Shown here: in pieces, positions 50,173 to 58,683 of the stretch
Layout of the letters: each line of letters starts with the position of its first letter
Numbering within the stretch: the stretch's first letter is position 1
Source: JACCVL01 sp963704295
Lineage (GTDB): Bacteria > Actinomycetota > Actinomycetes > Propionibacteriales > Nocardioidaceae
Direction of reading: 5' to 3'
DNA: 64,000 nucleotides
Assembly (NCBI GenBank): GCA_963704295.1
Contig: OY969884.1
Coordinates: 1,240,001-1,304,000 of the forward strand
Notes under the pieces: generated by a model
The model's input: only the letters and a program-made list of their open reading frames with translations
Databases searched by the model: none
What the model was told of the DNA's origin: nothing
Position numbers and translations under genes: made by a program

Positions 50173-51729
50173 ATGGCACGCAGGGCCCGCTGGTCGAGAC
50201 TGCTGGTCCGTTCCGCCATCGGCGGAACGGCCGCACTGGTGGCGGTCGCGTCACTGCCGCCGCTGACGCCGCCTCCTGCCGAGGCGGACCTCCTGGACCC
50301 ACTGACGGGCATCCTCAGCCACCTCGGGCCGACCGGGTGGCTCTTCGACGACTCGCTGGCCACCATGGACCACGTCACCAAGGTCATCGGTGCGGACGGG
50401 ATGTGGAGCGAGGGCTGGACCGGTGACGGCGTCGGCGTCGCGCTGGTGGACACCGGCGTGGTCCCTGTCCCGGGTCTGGACTCGGGCAACGTCGTCCTCG
50501 GTGCCGACCTGTCCTTCGAGAGCCAGTCGCCGAGACTGCGGCACTACGACACGTTCGGCCACGGCACTCACATGGCCGGGATCATCGCCGGCAACGCCCC
50601 CGGCACGCTGCTGGGGCTGGGCCGTTTCCAGGGGGTCGCCCCGGACGCCACGCTGACCAGCGTCAAGGTCGCAGCCGCCGACGGTGCCGTCGACGTGTCC
50701 CAGGTGATCGCCGCCGTGGACTGGGTGGTGGAACACCGCAACGACGACCCAGACAACCCGATTCGCGTCCTGAACCTGTCCTACGGCACCGACGGCGTTC
50801 AGGACTACCGCTCCGACCCGCTGACGCACGCGGTGGAGAACGCCTGGCGCGCCGGCATCGTGGTCGTCGTGTCCGGCGGCAACGAGGGCTACCTGCCGGG
50901 GAAGCTGAACAATCCCGCGTACGACCCGTACGTGCTGAGCGTCGGCGCGGCCGACACCAAGGGCACCAGGCTGACGCTCGACGACACGGTGCCGGACTTC
51001 AGCAGCCGCGGGGACGCCGAGCGCACCGTCGACGTGACCGCCCCGGGCCGCTCCATCGGCTCCCTGCGCAACCCCGGGTCGTACCTCGACACGGCACACC
51101 CCGAGGCTCGCGTCGGTGACCGGCTCTTCAAGGGCAGCGGGACCTCACAGGCAGCCGCGGTCGTGGCCGGTGCGGTCGCCCTGCTGCTCGAGCAGCGGCC
51201 CGAGCTGACGCCCGACCAGGTCAAGGCGCTGCTGACCTCGACCGCAGCGCCGATGCCGTTGGCCGACGCCGCCGGCAAGGGGGCCGGCGAGATCAACCTC
51301 GTCGCTGCCAGCGGGGCGGCCGTCCCGGACGGCGTGACCCAGGCCTGGCCGACCTCGACCGGCACCGGGTTGCTGGAGGCGGCGCGAGGCAGCCAGCACG
51401 TGGCCGACGACGACGTCGAGCTGGTCGGCGAGCGCGATGTCCTCGCGCAGTGGCGACCGCTGCGGTGGGCACGAGCCAGCTCCGAGGGCACCTCCTGGAA
51501 CGGGCCGCGCTGGAACCGGCAGATCTGGACCGGCAAGTGCTGGTGCGGGACGTCGTGGACCGGCGTGGCGTGGTCCGGCCGGAGCTGGGCCGGCACGTCG
51601 TGGTCCGGGCGAAGCTGGGCCGGACGGAGCTGGGCCGGCGGGAACTGGACGGGCAGCGGCTGGGAAGGCCGAAGCTGGGCTGGACGGAGCTGGGCCGGCC
51701 GAAGCTGGGCCGGCAGCGGCTGGAACTAG
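50173..51729 (+). CDS. secreted subtilisin-like S8 peptidase with C-terminal WxGxx pentapeptide tail
   Basis: This 518-residue protein has a signal peptide with basic start (MARRARWSRLLVRS...) and Pro-rich end. The S8 triad is Asp in VGVALVDTGVVPV, His in YDTFGHGTHMAGIIAG and Ser in KGSGTSQAAAVVAGA; the oxyanion Asn is in VVSGGNEGY. From about residue 442 the tail has 16 Trp residues exactly five apart (pattern W-x-G-x-x, commonly SWAGR). Such tails recur in secreted actinobacterial proteins and may bind cell wall or sugars, but their role is not established. The next gene begins 10 nt downstream. Confidence 0.9.
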   Translation: MARRARWSRLLVRSAIGGTAALVAVASLPPLTPPPAEADLLDPLTGILSHLGPTGWLFDDSLATMDHVTKVIGADGMWSEGWTGDGVGVALVDTGVVPVPGLDSGNVVLGADLSFESQSPRLRHYDTFGHGTHMAGIIAGNAPGTLLGLGRFQGVAPDATLTSVKVAAADGAVDVSQVIAAVDWVVEHRNDDPDNPIRVLNLSYGTDGVQDYRSDPLTHAVENAWRAGIVVVVSGGNEGYLPGKLNNPAYDPYVLSVGAADTKGTRLTLDDTVPDFSSRGDAERTVDVTAPGRSIGSLRNPGSYLDTAHPEARVGDRLFKGSGTSQAAAVVAGAVALLLEQRPELTPDQVKALLTSTAAPMPLADAAGKGAGEINLVAASGAAVPDGVTQAWPTSTGTGLLEAARGSQHVADDDVELVGERDVLAQWRPLRWARASSEGTSWNGPRWNRQIWTGKCWCGTSWTGVAWSGRSWAGTSWSGRSWAGRSWAGGNWTGSGWEGRSWAGRSWAGRSWAGSGWN

Positions 51730-51739
51730 CGCCGGGGAC

Positions 51740-54250
51740 ATGCGAGCAACCGCCGGGACGGGACCCCGCGGCGTCTGGGGGCTGATCGCGGCCACCGGCA
51801 CCGCGGCGGTCGGGCTGTACGCAGCCTTCATCGGCCCGGTCGTCGAAAGCGAGCTGCCGAGTCGCCCGCAGCTCATCGGGTTGCTGGCTGCCACCGCCGG
51901 CTTCGTCGTCGCCGAGCTGCTGGTCGTGCACCTGCGGCTCGGTCGCGACGCCTACGCCTTCTCGCTCAGCGAGATCCCGCTGATCGTCGGGCTCTACTTC
52001 GTCCGGCCAGACCTCCTCGTGCTGGCGCGGCTTCTGGCAGCGCTGCTGGTGTTCGGCTGGCGACGGCCACGGCTGCGCAAGGGCGCTTTCAACCTCTCGC
52101 TGTTCGCCCTGGAGGTCGTGGTCGCGGTCGTCGTGTGGCAGCTGGTCCTCGGGGACGGGGAGCCGCTGGGGCCTCGCGGCTGGCTCGCCACGGCCGTCGT
52201 GGCGCTGGCAACGAGCATGCTCGGCTCCGGGCTGGTCAGCCTCGCCATCGCCATCGACAGCGGCGAGCGACCGTCCATGGCGTCCGACGTCTTCAGCCTC
52301 GGTCAGGTGGTGGACCTGATCAACGCCAACTTCGCTCTCGTCGTCGTCTACGTCGTGAGCGTCGACTGGCGAGCCGGCTGGATGCTCGCGGGGGTGGTCG
52401 CGGTCCTCGTCGTCACCCAGCGAGCGTACGAACGGCTGCAGCTGCGCACCGAGAGCCTGGAGCAGCTGAACCGCTTCACCGGTGAGATCGGCCGCCAGCT
52501 AGACATCGACGCGGTCGTGCACGCCGTGCTGGCGGAGATCCGCGATGCGGTCGGCGCCGAGACTCTGCAGATCCGGCTCGCCGACCAGGAAGGTGGACAC
52601 CGCTGCTGGAGTCTGACCGGGACACAGGGCGAGGCGGTGCTGGTCGAGACCACCGACGTGCTGGACGCCTTCTGCGAGCTGACCGTCGACGGCTCGCTGC
52701 TGGTGCCCCGCAACACCAAGAACGAGCGGCTTCGAAGCGCCCTGCGCGCCGCCCGGGTACGGGACTTCCTGGCCGTCCCCGTCCGGGTCGACGGGGAGCC
52801 GATCGGCACGCTGGTCGTGGCCGACCGGGTGGGGGATCTGGACACGTTCACCGAGGACGATGCCCGGCAGGTCCAGGCACTGGCCAACCACGCCGGCGTC
52901 GCCCTCGCCAACGCCGGACGGGCAGACCAGGTGAGCCGGCAGGCAGCGGAGCGCGAGTACCAGGCCACGCACGACGAGCTCACCGGACTGGCGAACCGAC
53001 GGCGGTTCGGCGACGCGCTGGATGAGACCCTCCAGGGCTCCCCGGCCTGCGTGCTCCTGCTGGACCTCGACCGGTTCAAGGAGATCAACGACACCTTGGG
53101 ACACCAGACCGGTGACGACCTGCTCTGTCTGGTCGCCCAGCGGCTGAGCAGCGTGGTCCCCGGCGAGGCGTTGGTGGCTCGCTTCGGCGGGGACGAGTTC
53201 GCCATCCTGCTACCCGGCGAGGACCGACCAGGAGCGCTCGCCTGCGCCTCGCTGATCACCGCGGCACTCGCCCGTCCCTTCGACCTCGGCGGTCTCGCGG
53301 TCTCGGCCGACGCCAGCGTCGGGATCGCCGTGGCCGGGCGGGGAATCGACCCGGTGACCGTCGTGCGGTGGGCCGACGTCGCGATGTACGCGGCCAAGTC
53401 GAACCGCCGGGGAGTCGAGGTCTACCGGCCGGACCTCGACAGCTACGACCCCTCTCGGGTCGGGCTGCTCGCCGACCTCCGAGACGCGGTCGCCACGCGG
53501 ACGCTCACGGTGGCCTACCAGCCGAAGGTGTCCGTCGGCGACGGCCGGGTCCACGGCGTCGAGGCCCTGGTGCGATGGAACCACCCGCGGCACGGGCCGG
53601 TCGGACCGGACGAGTTCATCCCGCTGGCCGAGCACGGCGGCCTCATCACCCCGCTGACGATGCTGGTGCTGCACGCGGCCCTGGACCAGTGCCAGCGGTG
53701 GCGCAGCGTCGACCCCGAGTTCGGAGTCGCGGTGAACATCTCCCCGCGCTCACTGCTCGACCCGAGCTTTGTCGACGAAGTCGCCCACGCCCTGGGGTCG
53801 GCCGCCGTCCCCGCCGCCGCGCTGACGCTGGAGATCACCGAGAACAGCCTGATGGCGGAACCGGAACGGGCGATCGAGGCGCTGGACCGGCTGCGCATGC
53901 TCGGCGTCCGGCTGGCGGTCGATGACCTCGGCACCGGCTACTCGTCGCTCGCCTACCTGCAACGGCTGCCAGTGCAGGAGGTGAAGATCGACCGGACCTT
54001 CCTCCGGGCGATGCCCGGACACGCGGCCGACACAGTGGTCGCGGCGATCATCGACCTCGGTCACCGGCTCGGTCGGCACGTCGTCGCCGAGGGCGTCGAG
54101 ACCGAGGCGGCCTACGACCGGCTCCGGGAGCTGGGCTGTGACAGCGCCCAAGGCTTCTGGATCAGCCGGCCGATCTCTCCCGAGGCGGTACCGGCCTTCG
54201 CGCGGAGCTGGCAGCGGGGCAGGACGGGCGCGCTGCGCATCATCGGCTGA
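51740..54250 (+). CDS. membrane GAF-GGDEF-EAL cyclic-di-GMP turnover protein
   Basis: This 836-residue protein has six to seven N-terminal hydrophobic segments (about 8-225, MASE-like), a GAF domain (about 260-405), a diguanylate cyclase domain with LDRFKEINDTLGHQTGDDLL and an intact VARFGGDEFAILL motif, and an EAL phosphodiesterase domain with AYQPKV, GVEALVRWNHPRHG, VNISPRSL, DDLGTGYSSLAYLQRLP, VKIDRTFL and AEGVETEAAYDRLRELGCDSAQGF. Both catalytic motifs look intact, so it could make and/or break c-di-GMP under control of the GAF and membrane sensor. GGGGA precedes ATG 51740. It is probably co-transcribed with the protease gene. Confidence 0.92.
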   Translation: MRATAGTGPRGVWGLIAATGTAAVGLYAAFIGPVVESELPSRPQLIGLLAATAGFVVAELLVVHLRLGRDAYAFSLSEIPLIVGLYFVRPDLLVLARLLAALLVFGWRRPRLRKGAFNLSLFALEVVVAVVVWQLVLGDGEPLGPRGWLATAVVALATSMLGSGLVSLAIAIDSGERPSMASDVFSLGQVVDLINANFALVVVYVVSVDWRAGWMLAGVVAVLVVTQRAYERLQLRTESLEQLNRFTGEIGRQLDIDAVVHAVLAEIRDAVGAETLQIRLADQEGGHRCWSLTGTQGEAVLVETTDVLDAFCELTVDGSLLVPRNTKNERLRSALRAARVRDFLAVPVRVDGEPIGTLVVADRVGDLDTFTEDDARQVQALANHAGVALANAGRADQVSRQAAEREYQATHDELTGLANRRRFGDALDETLQGSPACVLLLDLDRFKEINDTLGHQTGDDLLCLVAQRLSSVVPGEALVARFGGDEFAILLPGEDRPGALACASLITAALARPFDLGGLAVSADASVGIAVAGRGIDPVTVVRWADVAMYAAKSNRRGVEVYRPDLDSYDPSRVGLLADLRDAVATRTLTVAYQPKVSVGDGRVHGVEALVRWNHPRHGPVGPDEFIPLAEHGGLITPLTMLVLHAALDQCQRWRSVDPEFGVAVNISPRSLLDPSFVDEVAHALGSAAVPAAALTLEITENSLMAEPERAIEALDRLRMLGVRLAVDDLGTGYSSLAYLQRLPVQEVKIDRTFLRAMPGHAADTVVAAIIDLGHRLGRHVVAEGVETEAAYDRLRELGCDSAQGFWISRPISPEAVPAFARSWQRGRTGALRIIG

Positions 54251-54333
54251 CCCCGTCGACTCGGCGCAGGAACGACGGTGCCGACGCCACTCCCTAGGCT
54301 GAGGCTGCCGACGCCGCAACGAGAGGACCGGCC

Positions 54334-55524
54334 GTGTCTGCATCCATCAGTAGCACCGCCCGCCTGCAGTGGTGGACCGAGGACGACTGCCGCCTCGACG
54401 AGTTCGCTCCCCTGGCCGAGCAAGACACCCGACTGGCGGACTACCCGTTGGCCGCCTCGGTCGCCGAGAACGTGCTGGTCTACGACTGCCCCGGACTGCG
54501 CGCGCACCTGCGTACGCCGGCGGGACGCCGGGACGTCCAGGCAGAGCTGGTCCGAGCCCTGACCGACGGTCCGGGAGTGCTCGTGTTCCAACGGGCGTTC
54601 GCCGACCGGGAGGTGGTGGACCGCGCGACCGCCGTCTTCGAGGGCATCATCAGCCGCGAGCGCCGCACCGGGGTCGGCGCGGGAGACCACTTCGCCAAGC
54701 CCGGTGCCAACGACCGGGTCTGGAACGCGCTCGAGAAGCTCGCCGTCGACGCGCCAGACGTCTTCGCCGACTACTACGCCAACGACATCCTCGCCCTGGT
54801 GGCGACCGCCTGGCTGGGGCCGGCGTACCAAGTCACGTCACAGGTCAACGTCGTGAATCCCGGCGGGGCGGCGCAGAGCCCCCACCGCGACTACCACCTG
54901 GGGTTCATGACCGACGAGCAGGCGGCTCGCTACCCCGCCCACGTGCACCGGCTGTCTCCGGCGCTGACGCTGCAAGGCGCGGTCGCGCACTCGAACATGC
55001 CCGTGGACAGCGGGCCGACGATGTACCTGCCGTACTCGCACCAGTACGGCCCCGGGTATCTGGCCTGGCGACGACCGGAGTTCGCCGACTACTTCGACCG
55101 GCACCACGTGCAGCTGCCGCTGAGCGTAGGCGATGCCGCCTTCTTCAACCCGGCTGTGCTGCACGGGGCCGGACACAACCGATCCAGCGACATCAAACGG
55201 ATGGCGAACCTGCTGCAGGTTTCCTCCGCCTTCGGCCGGGCGATGGAGAGTGTCGACCGGGTGCGGGTGTCAGCGGCGGTGTTCCCGGTGTTGACGAAGC
55301 GTCGGGCCGCCGGCGTCCCGGACGAGGACCTGCGCAACGTGGTGGCCGCGGCAGCGGAGGGCTACGGCTTCCCCACCAACCTCGACCGAGACCAACCGAT
55401 CGAGGGGCTGGCACCGGAGACCCAGGCGGAACTGCTGTGGCGGGCGGTGCAGGACGATCTGTCCCCGGCTGGGTTCGGCCGCGAGCTGGCCGCCCACGCC
55501 GCGCGTCGCGCCACCGCACCCTGA
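54334..55524 (+). CDS. phytanoyl-CoA dioxygenase (PhyH)-family Fe(II)/2-oxoglutarate oxygenase
   Basis: This 396-residue protein has the iron ligands His and Asp in AQSPHRDYHLGF and the distal His in VLHGAGHNRS, with a Arg-containing SSDIKRMANLLQVSS after it that could bind 2-oxoglutarate. VTSQVNVVNPGGAAQ and GPTMYLPYSHQYGPGYLAW fit PhyH-type hydroxylases. Substrate unknown; the family includes enzymes for ectoine, lipids and secondary metabolites. GTG 54334 has AGAGGA about 7 nt upstream. It is separated by 83 nt from the GGDEF-EAL gene, and followed by a convergent lipoprotein gene. Confidence 0.85.
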   Translation: MSASISSTARLQWWTEDDCRLDEFAPLAEQDTRLADYPLAASVAENVLVYDCPGLRAHLRTPAGRRDVQAELVRALTDGPGVLVFQRAFADREVVDRATAVFEGIISRERRTGVGAGDHFAKPGANDRVWNALEKLAVDAPDVFADYYANDILALVATAWLGPAYQVTSQVNVVNPGGAAQSPHRDYHLGFMTDEQAARYPAHVHRLSPALTLQGAVAHSNMPVDSGPTMYLPYSHQYGPGYLAWRRPEFADYFDRHHVQLPLSVGDAAFFNPAVLHGAGHNRSSDIKRMANLLQVSSAFGRAMESVDRVRVSAAVFPVLTKRRAAGVPDEDLRNVVAAAAEGYGFPTNLDRDQPIEGLAPETQAELLWRAVQDDLSPAGFGRELAAHAARRATAP

Positions 55525-55534
55525 CCCCGTCCAG

Positions 55535-55556
55535 ACCCCGCGCACGCGATCGGGGT
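55535..55556. terminator. weak hairpin between convergent genes
   Basis: ACCCCG (55535-55540) and CGGGGT (55551-55556) pair around a 10-nt loop, 11 nt after the PhyH stop and abutting the stop of the leftward lipoprotein gene. The stem is short, so this is only a candidate. Confidence 0.35.
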
Positions 55557-56606
55557 TCAGCCCGCGGAGAGCTCGCGCCAGGGGATGCGGACCACCTCGT
55601 CGCGGTCCGGTGAGGACAGCCACACCCCCGCCGGATCCGTCACCACGTCCACGTTGGTGTCCTTGACTCCGGACAGGTCGTCGACCGCGACCCGCAGGGC
55701 AGGTACCGGCGCGGCGGGGTCGGACACGTCGACGACCACGACCGCGGGGCCGGCTTGCTCGGCCACGAGCACGGTCCCCTCCCGGCCGGCCACCACGGCG
55801 TCCGGTGCCCGCAGCCCCACGACCTGACCCACCGGCTCCAGAGTGGACGCGTCCAGCCCCAGCAGGTCTCCGCTCAGGGTGCACGCCACCCAGAGGACGT
55901 CACCCTGTAGGGCCATTCCCTGCGGCCCGGCGCAGACGTCCGCGGCCGCAGCCACGCCGGCGTCCCCTGGGTCGACCCGCACGACCCGGTCCTCGTCGTA
56001 CACGCCGACCCAGAGACCGTCCGAGCCGTCCGGCAACTCGGCATCGACGGCCAGCCGGGGACCGAACCCCACCGGCACACGGTCGGTCACCGTCCCCTGC
56101 TCGACCCGCAGCAGCGCCCCACCTGCCTGGTCGACCACCCACAGGTCACCGGCAGCGACGGCCAGCCCCTCTGGCTCACGGCCGAGACGTACCGACTCGA
56201 CGACCTCGCCACCTTCTGGGTCCACCCGGGCGACTCGACCGTCCCCGAACAGGCTGACCCAGAGGTCACCGTCGAGCTCCTGCAAGCGCAACGGCACCGA
56301 CCCGACCTCGACGGCCTCACCTCCCACTACGACCGGCTGGATCGCGTTGTCACCCACCAGGGTCACCCAGGGCTGGTCCGCCACGATCGACAACCCGACA
56401 GGGGTATCCCCGGTCGGGATCCGCGTGCCCCGGATCCTGGCCGTCTCGAGGTCTACGGCGTCGCCGGCGCCCGGCAGCGGGCCGGTGGCGCTCGAGCCGG
56501 TCGGCTGCGTCGAGTCGCTGCCGGCGTCTGCCGAGGGGTCATCCCCGCACCCGACGGCCAGCAACGAGAGGCACGCCAGCACTCCCGCGAGCCGCATCCG
56601 CCGCAT
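55557..56606 (-). CDS. beta-propeller (YncE/NHL-like) lipoprotein
   Basis: This 349-residue protein has a lipoprotein signal peptide (MRRMRLAGVLACLSLLAVGC) with lipobox LAVGC and an acidic Ser/Thr linker. The mature part has repeating units of about 40 residues with LWVSLFGDGRVARVDPEGGEVV, LWVVDQAGGALLRVEQG, LWVGVYDEDRVVRVDPGD and LWVACTLSGDLLGLDAST, i.e. blades of a Vgb/YncE/NHL-type propeller. It is likely anchored on the outer face of the membrane; the ligand or partner is unknown. ATG 56606 (or 56597) lacks a clear SD. It may follow the USP gene in one transcript (49-nt gap). Confidence 0.85.
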   Translation of the reverse strand: MRRMRLAGVLACLSLLAVGCGDDPSADAGSDSTQPTGSSATGPLPGAGDAVDLETARIRGTRIPTGDTPVGLSIVADQPWVTLVGDNAIQPVVVGGEAVEVGSVPLRLQELDGDLWVSLFGDGRVARVDPEGGEVVESVRLGREPEGLAVAAGDLWVVDQAGGALLRVEQGTVTDRVPVGFGPRLAVDAELPDGSDGLWVGVYDEDRVVRVDPGDAGVAAAADVCAGPQGMALQGDVLWVACTLSGDLLGLDASTLEPVGQVVGLRAPDAVVAGREGTVLVAEQAGPAVVVVDVSDPAAPVPALRVAVDDLSGVKDTNVDVVTDPAGVWLSSPDRDEVVRIPWRELSAG

Positions 56607-56655
56607 GCTAGTCGCGCAGCGGAGCTACCCGCTCCGGAGCGGCGTCGACGATGCG

Positions 56656-57609
56656 TCAGTAGAGCGGCGCCAGCATCGGCCGCGACCTGCCCTCGGCGGC
56701 CGTCGGCGGTTCGCTGTCGACGAGGTCCGGCGCGATCTCGACCGGGCAGCGGGCGTGCTGAATCATCGTGCGCGCCATCGACCCGACCCCCCGCGAGGCG
56801 CGACCCGCGGCCCCGGTCCCGTGACCGCGACGACCCACGACGAGCAGGTCCGCGGCGTCCGACGCGTGGACGAGCGCGTCCTGGGCCCGCTCGTAGCGCA
56901 GGTCGACCTCGACCGGCACATCCGGGTAGTCCGTCCGCCAGCCCGCCAGGATCTCGGCCATCAGGGGGAGGGACCGACTGCGCCAGTGCTCCTCCGCGCC
57001 CACCGGCTCCAGCAGGTCGTCGTACGCGAGCGGCGGCCGCCAGGCGTGCACCACCCGCAGCGACGAGCCGCGTGCGCCGGCGGCGGAGAAGGCGGCGGCC
57101 AACACCGCGGGTGAGGACGGCGAGCCGTCGACGGCAGCGATCACCACACCCCACCACTGGCGGGGCTGCCAGGCCTCGGAGACGCTCACGACCAGACAGT
57201 CGGCGCGGGACGCGACGCCCGCGGCGGTGGAGCTGGACGCGATGCGTCCCAGCACGTTCAGATCGCGGTGACCGAGCACCAGCATCCGGGCGTCGGCGGC
57301 GGCCTCGACCAGCGTCGGGACCGTGGCACCGGCGTGCACGACCGACTGGATCTCGAGCGGCGCGTCCGTGGACCGCTGTGCCGCTGCGACCGCCTCGCTG
57401 ATGATGCGGGTGCCGGCGTGATCCAGCGACCGGCTGCTCACCAAGGAGGTCATCGGCGACCGGGGCACGTGCCGTGCATGGACGATGCGGATCCCGCACT
57501 GGGCACGGATCGCCTCCTGCACGGCGAACTCCACCGCCCGCAGCGAGTCCGCGGAGCCGTCCACCCCCACGACCACCTGCTTGCGAGATCCGTGCGCACC
57601 GTTGCTCAC
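56656..57609 (-). CDS. tandem-domain universal stress protein
   Basis: This 317-residue protein has domain one starting KQVVVGVDGSADSLRAVEFAVQEAI and domain two WWGVVIAAVDGSPSSPAVLAAAFSAAG. The Gly site of domain one is LVLGHRDLNVLGRIASSSTAAG (degenerate), that of domain two VVGRRGHGTGAAGRASRGVGSMARTMIQHARCPVEI (partly kept). GTG 57609 has GGAGGTGG 7 nt upstream. It is divergent from another USP gene, sharing a 156-bp gap that contains a DosR-like site. Confidence 0.87.
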   Translation of the reverse strand: MSNGAHGSRKQVVVGVDGSADSLRAVEFAVQEAIRAQCGIRIVHARHVPRSPMTSLVSSRSLDHAGTRIISEAVAAAQRSTDAPLEIQSVVHAGATVPTLVEAAADARMLVLGHRDLNVLGRIASSSTAAGVASRADCLVVSVSEAWQPRQWWGVVIAAVDGSPSSPAVLAAAFSAAGARGSSLRVVHAWRPPLAYDDLLEPVGAEEHWRSRSLPLMAEILAGWRTDYPDVPVEVDLRYERAQDALVHASDAADLLVVGRRGHGTGAAGRASRGVGSMARTMIQHARCPVEIAPDLVDSEPPTAAEGRSRPMLAPLY

Positions 57610-57715
57610 CGGAACCACCTCCGGGTCCACGGTCCGGCCACACCAGGCCCGGGCGCGAGTGCCGTACGTCCCGCGGTCGCGGGCCAAGTGCCCCGGTCGG
57701 ACCGACCGGCCGCTC

Positions 57716-57729
57716 GGGACCTATGCCTC
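57716..57729. promoter_or_regulatory. partial DosR-box-like site between divergent USP genes
   Basis: GGGACCTATGCCTC keeps the GGGACC half of the sites at 32811 and 36230 and matches the remembered core at 12 of 14 positions. It is 37 nt before the rightward USP start and 107 nt before the leftward one. Confidence 0.4.
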
Positions 57730-57765
57730 TGACCGATAGGCCGGTTCGTTGTCGAGGCTGGAGCC

Positions 57766-58614
57766 ATGACGACATCTGAGCACGCCATCCTGGTCGGCTA
57801 CGACGGGTCCCCGGACGGCCGCCGGGCACTCGACTGGGCGGTGGAGGCCACCCGGCAGCGCCGCTTGCCGCTCCATGTCCTCATCGCAGGGGGCAGCGGG
57901 TCGCACCTGCCGCCGGAGCAACAGGGCACGTACGCGCAGCGAATCGCCGGGCTGGAGCGGGAGGCCGAACAGGTGGTGACAGCCGCTCTGGGAACCGGCA
58001 CCTCGACCGCGATCTCCGCCGCAGCGGCGGCACCCGCCCTGCTCCAGGCCGCCGAGGGCGCCAGCATGATCGTCCTCGGCGCCCAGGGCCACGGCCGGAT
58101 CACGGGAGCCCTGGTGGGCTCGGTCAGCCAGCACGTCAGCCGGCACGCGCCCTGTCCCGTCGTCGTGGTCCGCCACCAGCACACCCCGGAGTCCACGCGC
58201 GTCGTGGTCGGGGTGGACGGGTCGGCAGACAGCAGCGCGGCGGTCGCCTTCGCCTTCGACCACGCCAGTCGTACCGCCGCTGCCCTGCAGGTCGTGTACG
58301 GTTTCCGGCCGCACGTCCTGCCGCCCGGTGAGGTCGGGGTGACCGCCTACCGCGGCCTGGTCGACGAGATCGCTGTCGGGGAGCGGCTGCTGGCCGAGGT
58401 CGTCGCCGGCTGGTCGGAGAAGTACCCCGACGTGCAGGTGTCCTCCGAGGCCGTCCCGGTGCCCCCCGCACGAGCGCTGACCGACGCTTCCGACCGCGCG
58501 GCACTCGTCGTGCTCGGCTCCCGCGGTCGCGGGGCCTTCTCCGGGCTGCTGCTCGGCTCGGTGAGCCAGGACGTGCTGCACCGGGCGCACTGCCCCGTAG
58601 CCATCGTCCGCTGA
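57766..58614 (+). CDS. tandem-domain universal stress protein
   Basis: This 282-residue protein has domain one starting HAILVGYDGSPDGRRALDWAVEATRQRR with site VLGAQGHGRITGALVGSVSQHVSRHAPCPVVVV, and domain two RVVVGVDGSADSSAAVAFAFDHASR with VLGSRGRGAFSGLLLGSVSQDVLHRAHCPVAIV. Both Gly-x2-Gly-x9-Gly-Ser sites look intact, so ATP binding is expected. ATG 57766. It is close in form to the USP at 36310 and probably responds to the same regulator. The kinase-like gene starts 69 nt downstream. Confidence 0.92.
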   Translation: MTTSEHAILVGYDGSPDGRRALDWAVEATRQRRLPLHVLIAGGSGSHLPPEQQGTYAQRIAGLEREAEQVVTAALGTGTSTAISAAAAAPALLQAAEGASMIVLGAQGHGRITGALVGSVSQHVSRHAPCPVVVVRHQHTPESTRVVVGVDGSADSSAAVAFAFDHASRTAAALQVVYGFRPHVLPPGEVGVTAYRGLVDEIAVGERLLAEVVAGWSEKYPDVQVSSEAVPVPPARALTDASDRAALVVLGSRGRGAFSGLLLGSVSQDVLHRAHCPVAIVR

Positions 58615-58683
58615 CTCCCCCACCCCGCCGCCCACCCACCGCAGTCCCAGCGCGGGCACGCCCGCTGTCGTACGGTCGGCGGC

